Positions 19,642 through 28,653 of a stretch of DNA of 64,000 bases are shown here, in pieces; within the stretch, counting starts at the first letter, position 1; each line of letters begins with the position of its first letter. The notes under the pieces were generated by a model. It saw nothing but the letters and a program-made list of their open reading frames with translations, did not search any database and was not told the DNA's origin. This DNA comes from Achromobacter spanius (GTDB lineage: Bacteria; Pseudomonadota; Gammaproteobacteria; Burkholderiales; Burkholderiaceae_B), in assembly GCF_029637605.1 (NCBI RefSeq), contig NZ_CP121261.1, positions 3,968,001 through 4,032,000 on the forward strand, given 5' to 3'. Both the position numbers and the translations under genes were made by a program.

Positions 19642-22600
19642 ATGATCAAAAAACTGCTTGTCGCGATCGCCTGGCTGTTGGGGCTGCTACTGCTGGCACT
19701 GGGGTGCTGGGTGCTGGGCCTGTACCTGGGCTGGCCTCTCTGGCGCTCCATCGCCCTGTTCCTGGGCGTACTGATCGGCCTTGTGCTGCTGCGCTGGCTG
19801 CGCGGCCTATGGCTGGCCTGGCGGCTAAGGCGGCGCCTGGCTCGCCCCGTCGGCAGCGTCACCGTCAACACCGAACGGCTGGACATGGACTGGCGCGCGG
19901 GCTTGAGCGCGCTGAAGCAGTCGCGCCTGTCGCGCTTCGGATCGCCGCTGTATGTGCTGCCCTGGTACATGGTGCTGGGCCCCCACGACGCGGCCAGGAC
20001 CGAACTGCTGCGCCGCGCGGCGGGCGCGGCACCGGTACAGGCCCGAGGCGACGACCCGGCCGAACTGCAATGGTGGCTGCTGCGCAACGGCGTCGTGCTG
20101 GATCCCACCGAAACGCTGGGCGAAGAGCACAAGGCGCCTGATTCGCCGAAATGGCGCCGTTTGCTGCACTGGATGATGCGCACACGCCGCCGCGAACCCT
20201 TGAACGGCCTGATCCTGGCCTTCAACGCGGCGTGGCTGACCAGCGGCAGCGATGCCGATCTGAACGAGACGGGCCAGGGACTACGCAAGCGCCTTGATGA
20301 GCTGACCCGCATCTACGATGCGCGCATTCCCGTGTATGTCGTCTTGACTGACTGCCAGCTGCTGCCGGGCTTCGCCGCCTGGGCGAAAAGCCTGGGGCCC
20401 GACCTGACCAACCAGGCGATGGGCTTCGTGAACCCCGTGCCCGCCGCCAGCGTCGGACAGTTCATCAACGATGCCTTCAACAACATCGTGCATCGGATGT
20501 TCGATCTGCGTGTGCTGCAAGGCGTGCACGGCCGGCCCGCCCCAGAAGTCTTCGGCCTGCCGGAGCGCCTGGTGCCCTTGGCACGGCAACTTGCCAAGGT
20601 GATGCGGCCGGCATTCCAGGCAACGCCCTATGCCGAAACGCCGTTGATGCAGGGCTTGTTCCTGACCGGTCAGCCGGCTGGCAACGACCGCAGCCAGCCC
20701 GACTGGTTCAGCGCCGGCCTGTTCAACCATGCCTTGCCCGCGCAGCGGCACGCGTGGAAGCCCGTTGAGCGGTGGCGCCATTGGCGCCGCTTCCTGCGCC
20801 ATGCCGCCGTGGTTGCGTGGCTGGGCCTGTGCGTGGGTGTCGGATTTCTGCTGGTGCACTCTAGCAACACCGCGCAGGACGAACTGCGCGCCGCCGCGGC
20901 CGGCACGTCGGACAAGCCGGACTTTTCGGGGCCGATGTCGACAGACCTGCATGCCCTGCAAGACGAACGCAACGCCATACACACGCTGCTGAAGCGGCCG
21001 GCATGGCAGCGCCACTGGATGCCGTTTCAGCGACGTGTGAACCAGGTCGAGCGCCGCATGATGGACCACTACACGCGTGAATTCCATCGCGAGGTCATCG
21101 CCGCCAATCTCGACCCCCTGCTTATCAGCAGCCTGCCGCAGTTGGCCAAGGGCAACAACGACATGCTGCTTGCCGCCTGGGCGCAGACCCTGGTGAGGCG
21201 CATCAACCTGATCGATGCCGCCACCGAGGGTCGTAGCGTGTATGCGCTGCCCGCGCCCGGCAGCGAGCTGCCCCTGCTGCTTGCCAGCGTCCACCAGACG
21301 CTGCGCGACTCCATGGATGCCATCCTGCTCGGCGACATGTACCGGGATTACCTGACATGGCAAGACGACCACACGACGCTTGATGACGAGCGGCGCGCGC
21401 TGCGCCAGGTTCTGGCGGGGCTCAACCTGACCACCCGCCCCATCCCCTGGCTTTACTCCTGGGTCGACCTGCAGGGCACCATCAAGCCGGTGCGCCTGAC
21501 GGACTTCTGGAACATTCCGGACAAGCCGAACCTGCCGTTTATTCCCGCCGGGCTGACGCCCGACGGCGAGCGTGCCGCGATCGGCTTCCTGGACGAACTG
21601 GGACGCGCCACGGACAACACGCAGGAATGGTCGGCGCGGCGCAGTGAGTTCCAGCAGCATTACCAAAGCGACGGACTGGATGCGTGGTACCAATTCACCG
21701 ACATCTTCCCGCACGTGCCCGACCTGCTGGCCGACGGCACGGCCCGGCGCGCTGTGCTGTCGTCGCTGTTGACGGCTGACGACCCCTACCAACGCCTGAT
21801 ACACATGCTGGCAGCCGTCGGCGAGCGCCTCCCCGAGGCATCCCGGCCGGACTGGATCGTGCAGGCTGGCCGGCTGGACGCGCTGGACGGCCTTGCGCAT
21901 TCCAGCCAGCAGAGCACGGCCACCAGCGCGCTGCAGAAGATCGACGTCGTACAGCGCTTTGGCGGCGACGTCATCAAGAACCTGCCGCAAGGCGGTTCGC
22001 TGGGACAGGGCATTACCCGCCTGCGCAATGAAGGCAGCTCGCTGCAATTGCTGCAAGCCTATCGCCAGGGCGTGCGCGACACCATCGTTCCGCTGCAACA
22101 GGGCGATGGCACGGCGATGAAGGCCGCCATCGAGATCTGGTCGTTCGGCCACGATCCCAATGTGAAAAGCGTGCCCCTGGTCAATGCACGCACGGCGATT
22201 GGCACGCTGCGCCAACAACAGGGCACGACGGGCCCGCGCACCAGCGTCATCTGGGACGTCGCCGAAGGGCCGATGAATTTCGTCCTGGATTACGCCGGCC
22301 GCAACGCCGGTTGCCGCTTGCAGCAACAATGGGAGAACACGGTGCTTAGCGCCATCCAGGGCGTCACCGACGGCGAGCTGGCCGATCAACTGCTCTATGG
22401 CGACCGTGGCCAGGTCAAATCCTTCCTGGACGGCGACATCAAGAACTTCGTGGATCACGATAGTGTCCGTTACGAAGCGCGCCCGGCGATGGACAGCAAG
22501 GTTCCCCTGAATGGCCAGTTCTATGCCTTTGCCAGCATGACGCAATTGCGCCAGGTGACGCTGGCGACCCAGCAACTGCACTCCAAGCGCTCGTCCACTG

Positions 22601-23568
22601 AAGTCCAGGCGCTGACGCAGCAACAGGCCGAGTTGGAGAAGCAGATCACCAAGCTGGAGACCACGACTGGCACGGTGACGCTGAATACGGTCCCGCCACA
22701 GACCAACGCCGATGCCCGCGCGCTGCCGGAAAGCGTGAACCTGACCCTGCAATGCGCCAGCGGCGCGATCACGCTGGAAAACCTCAACTTTCCCAACAGC
22801 GCGGTTTTCCCCTGGTCGCTCGCCACATGCGGCGACACCACGCTACGCATCCGCTATTCGGATTTCGAGCTGACTCGCCAATGGACCGGCGCACGCGGCT
22901 TCATCGACTTCCTCAAGGAGTTTGCCAGCGGCCGCCACCGCTATACGCCCGCCGACTTCCCTGACCAGAAGACGCTGCTGTCGGTTGCCGACGTCCAATG
23001 GATCGTGGTCACCTATCGCCAGCAGGGCCAGGCGCCGCTGCAGAACGCGTTCGCCGAGGCGGACCGCCTGGCGGCCCAGGCGGAAGAGATCAAGGCGCGG
23101 CTTGCTGAACTGCAACCCGGCACCGCCCCCGGATCGACCATGCCGACGCCGGCCCCGGCAAGCCCGGTGCCGCAGCGTATCGTGTCCTATTGCATGGGCC
23201 CCATCGACAGCGCGGCTCTCCATCTGCCGGAACCCCAGGCGGCGCCCGAGCCCAGCCCGGCGCCCGTCGCCAAACCGCCTGCCACCAAGCGGGCGCCCGC
23301 AGCGGTACCGGCAAAGCCCGCGAGCCGCGCGGCAGGGCCCTACGCGGTACAGGTCGGCATCTTCTCGCACCCGGACTCCGTGCGCGCCACGCTGAAAAAG
23401 AACGGCTATACCGCCCAGGAATCCGACATCACGCTCCGAGGCGTGAAATACCGCAAGATCTGGGTCGACGGCTACGCCACCCGGGAAGCCGCCCAGAAGG
23501 CGGCGGACAAGATAGGCGCCCTGCTCAAGCTGAAGCCGGAAGTGCTGCGGCAGGAGGCCGAGCGGTAG
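19642..23568 (+). CDS. tssM: T6SS inner-membrane protein TssM (IcmF) with C-terminal SPOR domain
   Basis: A 1308-residue TssM. Two N-terminal membrane helices (about 5-27, 33-52), a cytoplasmic domain, a third helix (about 389-410) and a large periplasmic region follow the usual layout. The nucleotide-binding loop is degenerate: LPWYMVLGPHDAARTE (G at 113) where active relatives have GPPGAGKT, so NTP hydrolysis is unlikely. After the IcmF C-terminal domain comes a Pro/Ala-rich linker (about 1155-1231) and then a SPOR domain (about 1232-1300: YAVQVGIFSHPDSVRATLKK). SPOR domains bind stem-peptide-free glycan strands, so this may anchor the complex in the wall. Last gene of the T6SS operon. Confidence 0.93.
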   Translation: MIKKLLVAIAWLLGLLLLALGCWVLGLYLGWPLWRSIALFLGVLIGLVLLRWLRGLWLAWRLRRRLARPVGSVTVNTERLDMDWRAGLSALKQSRLSRFGSPLYVLPWYMVLGPHDAARTELLRRAAGAAPVQARGDDPAELQWWLLRNGVVLDPTETLGEEHKAPDSPKWRRLLHWMMRTRRREPLNGLILAFNAAWLTSGSDADLNETGQGLRKRLDELTRIYDARIPVYVVLTDCQLLPGFAAWAKSLGPDLTNQAMGFVNPVPAASVGQFINDAFNNIVHRMFDLRVLQGVHGRPAPEVFGLPERLVPLARQLAKVMRPAFQATPYAETPLMQGLFLTGQPAGNDRSQPDWFSAGLFNHALPAQRHAWKPVERWRHWRRFLRHAAVVAWLGLCVGVGFLLVHSSNTAQDELRAAAAGTSDKPDFSGPMSTDLHALQDERNAIHTLLKRPAWQRHWMPFQRRVNQVERRMMDHYTREFHREVIAANLDPLLISSLPQLAKGNNDMLLAAWAQTLVRRINLIDAATEGRSVYALPAPGSELPLLLASVHQTLRDSMDAILLGDMYRDYLTWQDDHTTLDDERRALRQVLAGLNLTTRPIPWLYSWVDLQGTIKPVRLTDFWNIPDKPNLPFIPAGLTPDGERAAIGFLDELGRATDNTQEWSARRSEFQQHYQSDGLDAWYQFTDIFPHVPDLLADGTARRAVLSSLLTADDPYQRLIHMLAAVGERLPEASRPDWIVQAGRLDALDGLAHSSQQSTATSALQKIDVVQRFGGDVIKNLPQGGSLGQGITRLRNEGSSLQLLQAYRQGVRDTIVPLQQGDGTAMKAAIEIWSFGHDPNVKSVPLVNARTAIGTLRQQQGTTGPRTSVIWDVAEGPMNFVLDYAGRNAGCRLQQQWENTVLSAIQGVTDGELADQLLYGDRGQVKSFLDGDIKNFVDHDSVRYEARPAMDSKVPLNGQFYAFASMTQLRQVTLATQQLHSKRSSTEVQALTQQQAELEKQITKLETTTGTVTLNTVPPQTNADARALPESVNLTLQCASGAITLENLNFPNSAVFPWSLATCGDTTLRIRYSDFELTRQWTGARGFIDFLKEFASGRHRYTPADFPDQKTLLSVADVQWIVVTYRQQGQAPLQNAFAEADRLAAQAEEIKARLAELQPGTAPGSTMPTPAPASPVPQRIVSYCMGPIDSAALHLPEPQAAPEPSPAPVAKPPATKRAPAAVPAKPASRAAGPYAVQVGIFSHPDSVRATLKKNGYTAQESDITLRGVKYRKIWVDGYATREAAQKAADKIGALLKLKPEVLRQEAER

Positions 23569-23581
23569 ATGACTAACGGGT

Positions 23582-23611
23582 CAGGCCCGCGCAATTGCTT
23601 GCGCGGGCCTG
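23582..23611 (+). terminator. Putative terminator of the T6SS operon
   Basis: A perfect 13-bp stem (CAGGCCCGCGCAA / TTGCGCGGGCCTG) with a 4-base loop lies 13 bases after the tssM stop and is followed by a weak T-rich stretch (ttcgatt). It also lies downstream of the convergent acyl-CoA dehydrogenase gene and could serve both. Confidence 0.75.
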
Positions 23612-23703
23612 TTCGATTCATCCACGGATGGGGCGGATGGCGTGCCTGCCCCTTGCGTGGCAGCCCGGATGGGGCACGCGGGATGGGGCACGCGGGATGC
23701 CGC

Positions 23704-24855
23704 TTAGCGCGGGAGACGCTGCGGAAAGCTGCGTTCGAAGATGCCCTCGGCGATCCGGTTCTTCAAGATTTCGATAGAGCCGCCTGCGATCATCCAGCCG
23801 CGGCACCGGCGCACGCAGTACTCCACCAGCGACTCCCGGCTGTAGCCCAAGCCGCCCAGCACCTGCAGGGCATCGTTGGCCACATCGAAGCCCACTTGAT
23901 TGCAGTAGGCCTTGGCAATCGCGGTATCCGTGGCTGAGGGGAAGCCGGTGTCCGCGCCACTGGCCGCCCGATACAGCAGCAATTGGGCGGCATCCAGCTT
24001 GATCCGCATGTCCGCGAATTTCCACTGCAAGCCTTGGAATTCGCACAGCAAACGGCCGAACTGCTTGCGCTGCATTGCCCAGTTGCGCGCTTCTTCATAC
24101 GCATAGCGGCCCAGCGCCAGTGACCGCGCCGTATTGCCGATGCGCTCTACGTTGAAGCCGGCGATCTGCTTCTTGAAACCGCCCTCACCCAAGACGACCA
24201 TGTCGTCGGCCACAAACACGTTGTCGAAAAAGATTTCGACCCATTCCTCGCCGGACATGAACGCGGAGCGTTTGCCGAGTTTCACGCCGGGGGCCTTGGT
24301 GTCGATCAGCACCGATCCGATGCCGCCCGTGCCGGGGCCAAAGCGCACATAGGTCAGGATCACGCTGGCGTGCGGGCCGTGCGTCGTGAAGATCTTGGTG
24401 CCGTTGATGCGCCAGCCGCCCTCGGCACGCGTGGCGCTGGTCTTGAGCTCGGTCACCGCGGACCCGGCGTCGGGTTCCGTCATGCCGACAGAGATCAACC
24501 CTTCGCCGGCCAGCAACGCCGTCAGGTACTTCTGTTTTTGCAAGCCGCTTCCGTATTCGGCCAGCACGCGGATGGCGCCGAAGTTGCCCGCCTGCACCAC
24601 GTCCGCGCTGCGCGGGCAAACGGACGCCACGGTCTCGATGGCGATAACGGCGTCCATCAACGACCCGCCGACGCCGCCGTCCTGCTCGGCGACGGTGATT
24701 CCCAATAGCCCCTGTCCGGCCATCTTGCGGGCCACGTCCCAGGGGTAGTCGTCGGAATGAGCGCGTTCGACGGCGCCGTCGCGCAATTCGCGGTCCGCGA
24801 AACGGCGCACGGCGGTTTGGAAGTCTTGTTGTTCCGAAGTCAGATTGAAGTCCAT
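23704..24855 (-). CDS. Acyl-CoA dehydrogenase family protein
   Basis: A 383-residue flavoprotein of normal acyl-CoA dehydrogenase length. It contains the FAD-binding signature ISVGMTEPDAGSAV (about 120-135), KIFTTHGPHASV, and the C-terminal [20 protein letters not shown] stretch. The usual catalytic Glu position near GYSRES shows no standard motif that I can assign, so the substrate class is open. It is the last gene of the leftward operon with an acyl-CoA ligase and an MmgE/PrpD protein, suggesting oxidation of the CoA thioester made by the neighbour. Confidence 0.9.
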   Translation of the reverse strand: MDFNLTSEQQDFQTAVRRFADRELRDGAVERAHSDDYPWDVARKMAGQGLLGITVAEQDGGVGGSLMDAVIAIETVASVCPRSADVVQAGNFGAIRVLAEYGSGLQKQKYLTALLAGEGLISVGMTEPDAGSAVTELKTSATRAEGGWRINGTKIFTTHGPHASVILTYVRFGPGTGGIGSVLIDTKAPGVKLGKRSAFMSGEEWVEIFFDNVFVADDMVVLGEGGFKKQIAGFNVERIGNTARSLALGRYAYEEARNWAMQRKQFGRLLCEFQGLQWKFADMRIKLDAAQLLLYRAASGADTGFPSATDTAIAKAYCNQVGFDVANDALQVLGGLGYSRESLVEYCVRRCRGWMIAGGSIEILKNRIAEGIFERSFPQRLPR

Positions 24856-24910
24856 TTAGGCTGTTCTCGATGCAAAGGTGAAGGGATGGGTGCGGGTCAG
24901 GCCAGGCGGG

Positions 24911-27067
24911 TCAGGCCAGGCGCGCCAGGCCATCGACGGCGACGACACCGTCGGCGCGCACGAACAAGGGGTTGATTTCGGCTTCTTCGACCCGCGCGTC
25001 CGCCAGGCAGGCCAGCCGCGAAAAGGCCGCAACGGCGTGGGCCAACGCGTCGCAGTCGCCTTCGGGCAAGCCGCGAAACCCGCGTATCAGCCGGGTCTGC
25101 CGCACTTCCAGGACCATGCGGCGTGCTTCGTCCACGTCCACCGGCGCCAGGCGCAACGCAAAGTCCGGCGCGAGCTCGGCAGCGATGCCGCCCGCGCCCA
25201 GCAATACCGTGGGGCCCACCAAGGGGTCATGGCGATAACCCAGGATCAGTTCGATCAAGCGGCTTTCCATGGGCTGGACCAGAATGCCGTCGATCCTCGC
25301 GTCCGGCGCCTGGCGGTGCACCGCTTCCAGCATCTGGTGCACGGCTTCCGACAAGGCCCTGGCATCCGCGATGCCCACCCGGACGGCGCCCAGCTCGGTC
25401 TTGTGTGCAAGGTCCGGCGAGCAGACTTTGGCGACCAGCGGGTAAGGCACGGCGTGCTGCAGCGCATCCGGCGACAACAATTGGCCGGCCGCCACCGGCA
25501 CGCCCAAGCTACGGAACAGCGTTCCCGCCTGATGCTCGCTAAGCATGCCGTGTCGCGGCAGGCCTTCCGGACACGCCACGGAATCACCAGCGGTAGGGGG
25601 TTGGCCCGCGTCGGCGAAAAATACCGATAGCGCGTCGGCGCAAGCCTCCGGCGTGCGAAAGGCGGCGATGCCGCCCTCCCGCAGCAAGGCCAGGGACTCC
25701 GGGGCCTCTGGCGCCAGGAACACCACCAGGGGTTTATTCGTAGGCCTCTCGGCCTCCAGCAACGGCTTGACTGCCAGGCCCGGATGGAATTGCGCGGATG
25801 AGCCCACCACGCTCAGAACCGCGTCGCACCAATCGGCGCGCAGCAGGTGTTCAAGCAGCATCTTGTATTGCGCGCTGGTCGCGGCCAGCGTCAGATCAAT
25901 GACGGGCGTTTCGCGGATATTCAATCCCGCTTCTGCGATCGTCCGAACGAAATCAGGCGGCGGCGGCACGGCAGCCAAGCCGTGCAATCCCAGGTTATCG
26001 ACCACGGTGGCGGCGCCGCCGCCCGTCGTCGTGATGACCGCCACCCGGGTAGCCGCAGCGGCCACGCCGGCCGCGGCACGCGGTGGCCGGGCATGCCGCG
26101 CGGCCAGCGGCGCGATCTCGAACAGCGTCTCCAGATGCTGAACCCGCATGACTCCATGCGCGGTCAAGAACGCGTCGACCGCCGCGTCATTGCCCGCCAT
26201 GGCGCCAGTATGCGACTGCGCCAGCGCGTCGCCCTGCTCGGACCGACCTAGTTTGTAGGCAATCACGGGCTTGCCCAAGGCGCGCGCGCGCGACAACGCT
26301 CGCCCCAGCGTGGGCGCGTCGCGCAGGGTTTCCAGGAACAGAAGAATGACCTTGCTGCGGGGGTCATCCACCAGCGCGTCGACCACCTCGCCGACCGAGA
26401 TATCGCTTTCATTGCCAACCGACACCGATTTGGCGAAGCCGAACCCGCGGGCGGCTGCGCGCGACAGCAACGACCCCATCATCGACCCGCTCTGCGACAC
26501 CATGCTGATGTCGCCGGGCAGCAGGGTATCCGCCTCGAACACAGCATTCACGGACAGGATGCCGCCGGTATGCAGGTCGGCCAGGCCGATGCTGTTCGGC
26601 CCCAGCAGACGCAGCCCCAGCCCCCGAGCCTGCGCCACCAGCGCGGCCTGGCGTGCCTGGCCGTCGGGTCCGGTTTCCCCGAACCCGTCCGAATAAACCG
26701 TCACGACCCGCGCGCCCGCCTGGGCGCATGCGGGTAACAGCGCGGCGACCTCACTGCCGGGAATCATCACGAAGACGTGGTCCACCGGCCCGGGTAGGCC
26801 GGCCAGTGACGGGTAGGCCCGTTCACCCAGGATGTCGGCGCGGGTGGCATTGATGGGATAGATAGCGCCGGTGTAGCCGTGCTTGCGCATGAATCGCAGT
26901 GGCCGCGCGGTGTTCTTTCGCACGTCGCCCGATGCCCCCACCAAGGCGATGGCACGGGGGGACAGCAGCGCGTCGGCGAAGGACGGCGATGAGGAGCAAG
27001 AGGAAGCGTAGGAAGAGGACATGGATACGACTGGGGTCATGGGTTCCGGAATGGGATGAGGGTTCAC
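24911..27067 (-). CDS. Acetate-CoA ligase (ADP-forming)-like acyl-CoA synthetase, fused alpha-beta
   Basis: A 718-residue protein with a CoA-binding domain (SPRAIALVGASGDVRKNTAR near 37), succinyl-CoA-ligase-like domains including the phospho-His motif SHTGAMAGND (about 284), and a C-terminal ATP-grasp domain (YPLVAKVCSPDLAHKTELGA near 550). The family makes acyl-CoA from a carboxylic acid with ATP and release of ADP, or runs in reverse. Start is GTG, overlapping the stop of the MmgE/PrpD gene by 4 bases. In this operon it probably activates the organic acid that the acyl-CoA dehydrogenase then oxidises. Confidence 0.88.
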   Translation of the reverse strand: MNPHPIPEPMTPVVSMSSSYASSCSSSPSFADALLSPRAIALVGASGDVRKNTARPLRFMRKHGYTGAIYPINATRADILGERAYPSLAGLPGPVDHVFVMIPGSEVAALLPACAQAGARVVTVYSDGFGETGPDGQARQAALVAQARGLGLRLLGPNSIGLADLHTGGILSVNAVFEADTLLPGDISMVSQSGSMMGSLLSRAAARGFGFAKSVSVGNESDISVGEVVDALVDDPRSKVILLFLETLRDAPTLGRALSRARALGKPVIAYKLGRSEQGDALAQSHTGAMAGNDAAVDAFLTAHGVMRVQHLETLFEIAPLAARHARPPRAAAGVAAAATRVAVITTTGGGAATVVDNLGLHGLAAVPPPPDFVRTIAEAGLNIRETPVIDLTLAATSAQYKMLLEHLLRADWCDAVLSVVGSSAQFHPGLAVKPLLEAERPTNKPLVVFLAPEAPESLALLREGGIAAFRTPEACADALSVFFADAGQPPTAGDSVACPEGLPRHGMLSEHQAGTLFRSLGVPVAAGQLLSPDALQHAVPYPLVAKVCSPDLAHKTELGAVRVGIADARALSEAVHQMLEAVHRQAPDARIDGILVQPMESRLIELILGYRHDPLVGPTVLLGAGGIAAELAPDFALRLAPVDVDEARRMVLEVRQTRLIRGFRGLPEGDCDALAHAVAAFSRLACLADARVEEAEINPLFVRADGVVAVDGLARLA

Positions 27068-28419
27068 AGCCGAGGCATGTCGGCGGCCAGGCGCAGCGCA
27101 CGCACCGGCATCGTGTCCAGACGCCAGACGGCGTCGCGTAGCGCACGCACGCGCGCATGGCCCAGCACGGGGCCGGCCAATTCATCGAACTTGTCGTTGA
27201 GGTCCGCGTCGGACAGCGGCGACTCGGGGTCACCCTTGCGGTACGGGGAATGGTGTTCAAGCACCAGCCCGGCGGTGGTCGTGACCGACAACCGGGCAGC
27301 GCGCATGGTCGGAAAGCCCGCGGTGAATGCGGGATCGGCCCGCAGTTCCAGCCCTTGCATCAAGCGGTGCACCTGAGGGTCGCGCAGACGCTCGGCGCCG
27401 AATGCGTCCAGGCGAACCGAGCCATGAACCAACGCGTGCGCCACCACATAGGGCAAGCTGAACTTGGCTTCGAAGGCGGTCGCGGGCGCGAAGTTTCCCG
27501 TGACGTCCAGGGCCGTCTGATAGGCGTCCACGCGCAACGATGCAACGTCGTCCGCGCGCAGCCCTTGCTGGCGCAGCGCCAGCGCGGCGTCAATCGCGGC
27601 AAAGGTGTGGCCGCAGCAGCCGTGGTTCTTCTGCGTGATCGACAGGATGTTGTAGCGCTGGCCCAGGCCATCGACCGCGGCGGACCAGTCCGGCTCTTGC
27701 GCCAGCGCCGCGCCGAAGCCCACCTTGCCTTCCAGGATGTCAGCCACGCCGGTGATGCCGTGCGCCGCGCCCTGCCCGGCCCGCACGCCTACGGCGGCTG
27801 CATGGCCGGCATGCAGCGCCTTGCTCATGGCATCCGAGCGGAATGCTTGCTGCAGGCCGCTGGCCAAGGTACCGGCGGTGGCCAGCGCGTGCAACATCGC
27901 TTGCGCGTCACCCGGCGCACACAACGCGGCGGCAGCGGCTGCACTGCCGAAGCAACCCACCGTGCCCGTCGTATGGAAGTAGCGGTAGTGCGACGGCTGC
28001 ACGGCAACGCCGATGCGCGTCGATATCTCGTACCCCACAACGATGGCATTCAACAGCGCCTGGCCGCTTACGTCGCCCTCTTCCGCCAACGCCAGCGCGG
28101 CGGCGATGGTCGGACAGCCGGGGTGGTAGATCGCGTCGCGGAAGATGTCGTCGAACTCCACGGCATGCGACACGCTGCCGTTGATCCACGCCGCCGTCGC
28201 CGCGAACGCGGTGGTGGCGCAACCGGGCAAGCTGGATGTACCCGCGCCCAGTTCCGCCCCGTGCGCACCCAGTAATTGCAGGCAAGGCGCGGTGCGCGTG
28301 CCCGGATACAAGGCGGACAACCAATCCAGGAATGCCCGCTTGGCGTGGTGGAGGACCTCGTCCGGCAATCTTGCCAGCGTGTCCCGCGCGCCATAGGCGG
28401 CGATCGTGTCCAGCAGCAT
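27064..28419 (-). CDS. MmgE/PrpD family protein
   Basis: A 451-residue MmgE/PrpD-fold protein. Family segments are EFDDIFRDAIYHPGCPTIAA (about 87-106) and KNHGCCGHTFAAIDAAL (about 266-282). Members include 2-methylcitrate dehydratase and cis-aconitate decarboxylase, but most are uncharacterised. The ATG at 28419 has a GGGAG upstream; a longer in-frame start at 28479 adds an Arg-rich leader that looks like non-coding translation. First gene of the leftward operon; divergent from the dehydrogenase at 28654. Confidence 0.88.
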   Translation of the reverse strand: MLLDTIAAYGARDTLARLPDEVLHHAKRAFLDWLSALYPGTRTAPCLQLLGAHGAELGAGTSSLPGCATTAFAATAAWINGSVSHAVEFDDIFRDAIYHPGCPTIAAALALAEEGDVSGQALLNAIVVGYEISTRIGVAVQPSHYRYFHTTGTVGCFGSAAAAAALCAPGDAQAMLHALATAGTLASGLQQAFRSDAMSKALHAGHAAAVGVRAGQGAAHGITGVADILEGKVGFGAALAQEPDWSAAVDGLGQRYNILSITQKNHGCCGHTFAAIDAALALRQQGLRADDVASLRVDAYQTALDVTGNFAPATAFEAKFSLPYVVAHALVHGSVRLDAFGAERLRDPQVHRLMQGLELRADPAFTAGFPTMRAARLSVTTTAGLVLEHHSPYRKGDPESPLSDADLNDKFDELAGPVLGHARVRALRDAVWRLDTMPVRALRLAADMPRL

Positions 28420-28653
28420 GCTTGTGTCTCCCGTTGTTGTTGCGGCGCGGCACAGGCGTCGCTGATATCTGCCGTCCACTCTATGCGGCCGGCCCGGGGT
28501 CAGGATTGATAAAAAGGAAAACGAGCGTTCTTGATCTTGGGGGGCGGATTTGGAGATAGTTGCTTTGCCAATTTTTCACACCGCCGCGTCGGGGCCTTCC
28601 GTAAGCTGCATGGCAATAGCTAGAAAAACAGATGCCATCCCAAGGAGGAAGTA
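28420..28653. promoter_or_regulatory. Divergent promoter region of the catabolic block
   Basis: This 234-base gap separates the two divergent operons. It is richer in A/T than the genes and contains a spaced inverted repeat, ATGGCA (28610-28615) and TGCCAT (28633-28638), 16 bases before the start of the rightward operon. An AAGGAGG-like RBS at 28642-28648 serves the downstream gene. The inverted repeat is a candidate operator for the nearby LysR protein or another regulator; this is inference. Confidence 0.5.

Noticed and set aside
20281..22752. An 823-codon open frame on the minus strand
   Set aside because: Antisense to tssM; composition is that of a shadow frame.
23667..23694. Two tandem copies of GGATGGGGCACGCG
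   Set aside because: A short duplication in a 135-base gap with no sign of function.
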